From DATENM01 sp045807725 (GTDB lineage: Bacteria > Acidobacteriota > Blastocatellia > UBA7656), in NCBI GenBank assembly GCA_045807725.1, contig JBJMGV010000108.1, positions 25,646-89,645 of the forward strand: 64,000 nt of DNA, in the 5' to 3' direction. The position numbers and the translations under genes are program-made. The notes under the pieces were generated by a model, which was not told the DNA's origin, searched no databases, and worked only from the letters and a program-made list of their open reading frames with translations. Below are positions 61,208 to 64,000 of the stretch, one piece after another. Position 1 is the stretch's first letter; the number at the start of each line of letters is the position of its first letter.

Positions 61208-64000
61208 CGTTGAATCGAACCACTGTGGGATTGAAACTCTTCTACAAGTCGTCGCTCTGGCCTGATCTCTTCTCGTTGAATCGAACCACTGTGGGATTGA
61301 AACTCGACCTGACGACCGTGAAAGACCTGTTCAGAACACGTTGAATCGAACCACTGTGGGATTGAAACCTTGAGCAGGCGCAAGATCGGGTGATCGACGG
61401 CATCGTTGAATCGAACCACTGTGGGATTGAAACTGTTTCGTCTGTCCATTCAATCTTTGTTGTCATCCGACGTTGAATCGAACCACTGTGGGATTGAAAC
61501 GTTGCAAAAGCGACGATGTCGCTGCGTGACTTCACCCGTTGAATCGAACCACTGTGGGATTGAAACGCTCGCGTCGCAGTTGCGCTTGAGCGGGCGGCTC
61601 AGCGTTGAATCGAACCACTGTGGGATTGAAACGCTGATGTGTTTGCTCATAGCGTCCTTTTGTGCCGGCGTTGAATCGAACCACTGTGGGATTGAAACTG
61701 CAATGATCTCGCGGCGCAGGTCATCGAGCAGCCGCCGTTGAATCGAACCACTGTGGGATTGAAACCTCGCTTCGCAGGCCGCTTCCGCTCGAATGCCGCG
61801 AGTCGTTGAATCGAACCACTGTGGGATTGAAACCAGTTTTCGCAAATATATGTCGGTTCATTCATCATACGTTGAATCGAACCACTGTGGGATTGAAACA
61901 TCATCTCGACGGGCTTGATTTCAAGCTTCCTGATTACGTTGAATCGAACCACTGTGGGATTGAAACGCCATTCGGGTTGGGGCGGTTGTAGCATTTTACC
62001 CCCGTTGAATCGAACCACTGTGGGATTGAAACCACATAATCAGCTTGTCCACGCCGCGCTCAAAGCTCCGTTGAATCGAACCACTGTGGGATTGAAACTT
62101 GTGTCGGCCCGTCTCTGCATCGGCCCGGCGGCGGCGTTGAATCGAACCACTGTGGGATTGAAACACGAGCTTGAAGTCATTGCCCAGTAGCGCAGCGCGC
62201 CGTTGAATCGAACCACTGTGGGATTGAAACAAAGGCCCGCCGCAGGCGCACACCCAGAGCTTTGCGCGTTGAATCGAACCACTGTGGGATTGAAACTCCC
62301 TTTCGTGGCGATGTCACGCAGCATGGTTTCGACGTTGAATCGAACCACTGTGGGATTGAAACTGAAACCAGTCTGGCGACCCGGTGACAGTAATAAGGCG
62401 TTGAATCGAACCACTGTGGGATTGAAACTCAAGTATATAGGTGATATTCCGATATTGTGCTACGCGTTGAATCGAACCACTGTGGGATTGAAACTCCCAC
62501 AAATAGAGGCCGGGAGCGTCTGGCATGTCCGTTGAATCGAACCACTGTGGGATTGAAACATCCCCTGTCTACTTCGCCATCGGGAGTATGAAAAGCGTTG
62601 AATCGAACCACTGTGGGATTGAAACGCAACTGATACGGCGTGAAATTCTGCATGGTGATTACGTTGAATCGAACCACTGTGGGATTGAAACTATGGCGCA
62701 TAGTCCAGGCCGAGCTTGGTGCGGGAGTCGTTGAATCGAACCACTGTGGGATTGAAACTATGTCTTTGGTGGAATGATCGGACGGCGGGGCCGGCGTTGA
62801 ATCGAACCACTGTGGGATTGAAACAGGGAAGGCGCAATGAAGATCATCTGCAAGTGGCTGCGTTGAATCGAACCACTGTGGGATTGAAACCCAGGACAAG
62901 GTGGTGCCGGGCCGTGCCCTGCGCTTCGTTGAATCGAACCACTGTGGGATTGAAACCTTTGTACTCCCAGACTACCGTGATGGTGAAAAGTTCGTTGAAT
63001 CGAACCACTGTGGGATTGAAACCGGCTCCTCGTGATTCACACGATGGAGGCAGCCGAGCGTTGAATCGAACCACTGTGGGATTGAAACGACGTTTATGCC
63101 GGGCAGCGTGCCGATCAGCTTACAGCGTTGAATCGAACCACTGTGGGATTGAAACGAATAGCACTGGCACAGGCCGGGGTGGAGAAGTCCGACGTTGAAT
63201 CGAACCACTGTGGGATTGAAACCACCTTTCTCCCTGCCGTATAGCCGAGCAGGAAATTGACGTTGAATCGAACCACTGTGGGATTGAAACAAAAGGTTGT
63301 GGATATGTTCAAGGGTGCCGACATCGCGTTGAATCGAACCACTGTGGGATTGAAACATCAACCAACAGCACCAGCCGCCCGCCTTTGTTCATACGTTGAA
63401 TCGAACCACTGTGGGATTGAAACTAGAACACGCTGTCACTCACGGCAAAACTACGGCCAACGTTGAATCGAACCACTGTGGGATTGAAACCCCTTCGTCC
63501 CGCTTGCGCGCGGCGTTAGCGATTCTCCGTTGAATCGAACCACTGTGGGATTGAAACTCTGATAGCGATTCATAACCACGCCTTCAGCGACGGGCGTTGA
63601 ATCGAACCACTGTGGGATTGAAACTCGTGCTTGAGGATTACATGGGCAGTAAGTTCCCGTCGTTGAATCGAACCACTGTGGGATTGAAACGCTAATGCCA
63701 ACTGCAACATTTCCCATCGTCGGCGCCGTTGAATCGAACCACTGTGGGATTGAAACGCGCGAAGCCTTTAGAGATTGCGCCCTCGCGTTGTCCGTTGAAT
63801 CGAACCACTGTGGGATTGAAACTCCTTCGCGCCGCCCGTCGCTGAAGGCGTGGTTATGCGTTGAATCGAACCACTGTGGGATTGAAACTCGACAAAGGCG
63901 ACAAAAGGAAACTTGAAATTCAAGCGTTGAATCGAACCACTGTGGGATTGAAACTAAAGATGGCAAGCGATAAGACGGGCCGCAGCCTGCGTTGAATCGA
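61208..64000 (+). CRISPR. Main CRISPR array, at least 42 spacers, cut by window end
   Basis: Forty-two complete repeats begin at 61208, and a 43rd starts at 63990 and is cut by the window. The repeat is 30 nt, starting CGTTGAATC and ending GATTGAAAC; all copies I compared are identical, including the leading C. Spacers are 35-38 nt. Within the repeat CCA (13-15) and TGG (19-21), and AATC (6-9) and GATT (22-25), can pair around a small loop with a GAA bulge. The 3' end ATTGAAAC is the 8-nt handle usual for type I-A/I-B/I-D and III systems. The array is oriented away from cas2, so it is transcribed rightward. Confidence 0.98.

Noticed and set aside
61117..63966. Many repetitive open frames through the main array on both strands
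   Set aside because: They are translations of the CRISPR repeat in different frames (recurring words such as SIPQWFDST, FNPTVVRFN and SNHCGIET) and are not proteins.

Overview
The window looks like a chromosomal segment of an Acidobacteriota bacterium, probably of the Blastocatellia type. This is inferred from gene content: an Oar-like TonB-dependent receptor with an N-terminal carboxypeptidase-regulatory domain, a remnant of an orphan MacB-type permease of the kind abundant in Acidobacteria, a fused E2-E1 2-oxoglutarate dehydrogenase, an F420-type LLM oxidoreductase, and many small secreted proteins of unknown function. The DNA is GC-rich except for one block inside the cas operon (about 50.8-57.3 kb) and the small-gene patch at 31.8-34.3 kb.

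Positions 1-41.2 kb are mostly housekeeping and envelope genes. They include a MocA-like nucleotidyltransferase, small membrane proteins, a repeat-type helical protein and secA. A type IV pilus assembly operon follows (a PilM-PilN fusion, PilO, PilP-like, PilQ), then a Roadblock protein. Next come a GMC oxidoreductase, a nucleoside-type MFS permease, an LLM oxidoreductase, secreted proteins, the TonB receptor, a GT9 glycosyltransferase overlapping a PfkB kinase, a LolA-like protein, the giant 2-oxoglutarate dehydrogenase, a DUF433 antitoxin with a truncated toxin, EF-hand-like and CAP-domain secreted proteins, a TPR protein and a GT4 glycosyltransferase. Between many of these genes lie long imperfect hairpins whose arms are short tandem arrays of 7-bp units. 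Each locus has a different unit but the same design.

From about 41.3 kb to the end the window is a defence island. It opens with a permease remnant, then a DNA methyltransferase with a sigma-like protein, a DUF4258 toxin, a three-spacer CRISPR mini-array, an MqsA-like antitoxin, an ImmA/IrrE-type peptidase, a NurA-HerA pair and a type I CRISPR-Cas operon. That operon carries three different Cas6-like genes, cas5, cas8, cas7, cas3, a decayed non-cas insert, cas4, a cas1 with a large insertion, and cas2. A main array of at least 42 spacers runs off the right edge.

The most interesting observation is the mini-array at 44208-44434. It uses the same 30-nt repeat as the main array and sits between toxin and antitoxin genes that are normally adjacent. 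Its last, degenerate repeat supplies the antitoxin start codon. A T-to-G change at repeat position 25 creates an ATG exactly where the 8-nt Cas6 5' handle would begin, so Cas6 cleavage there would release a leaderless antitoxin mRNA starting with AUG. This suggests, but does not prove, a CRISPR-coupled toxin-antitoxin or addiction module.
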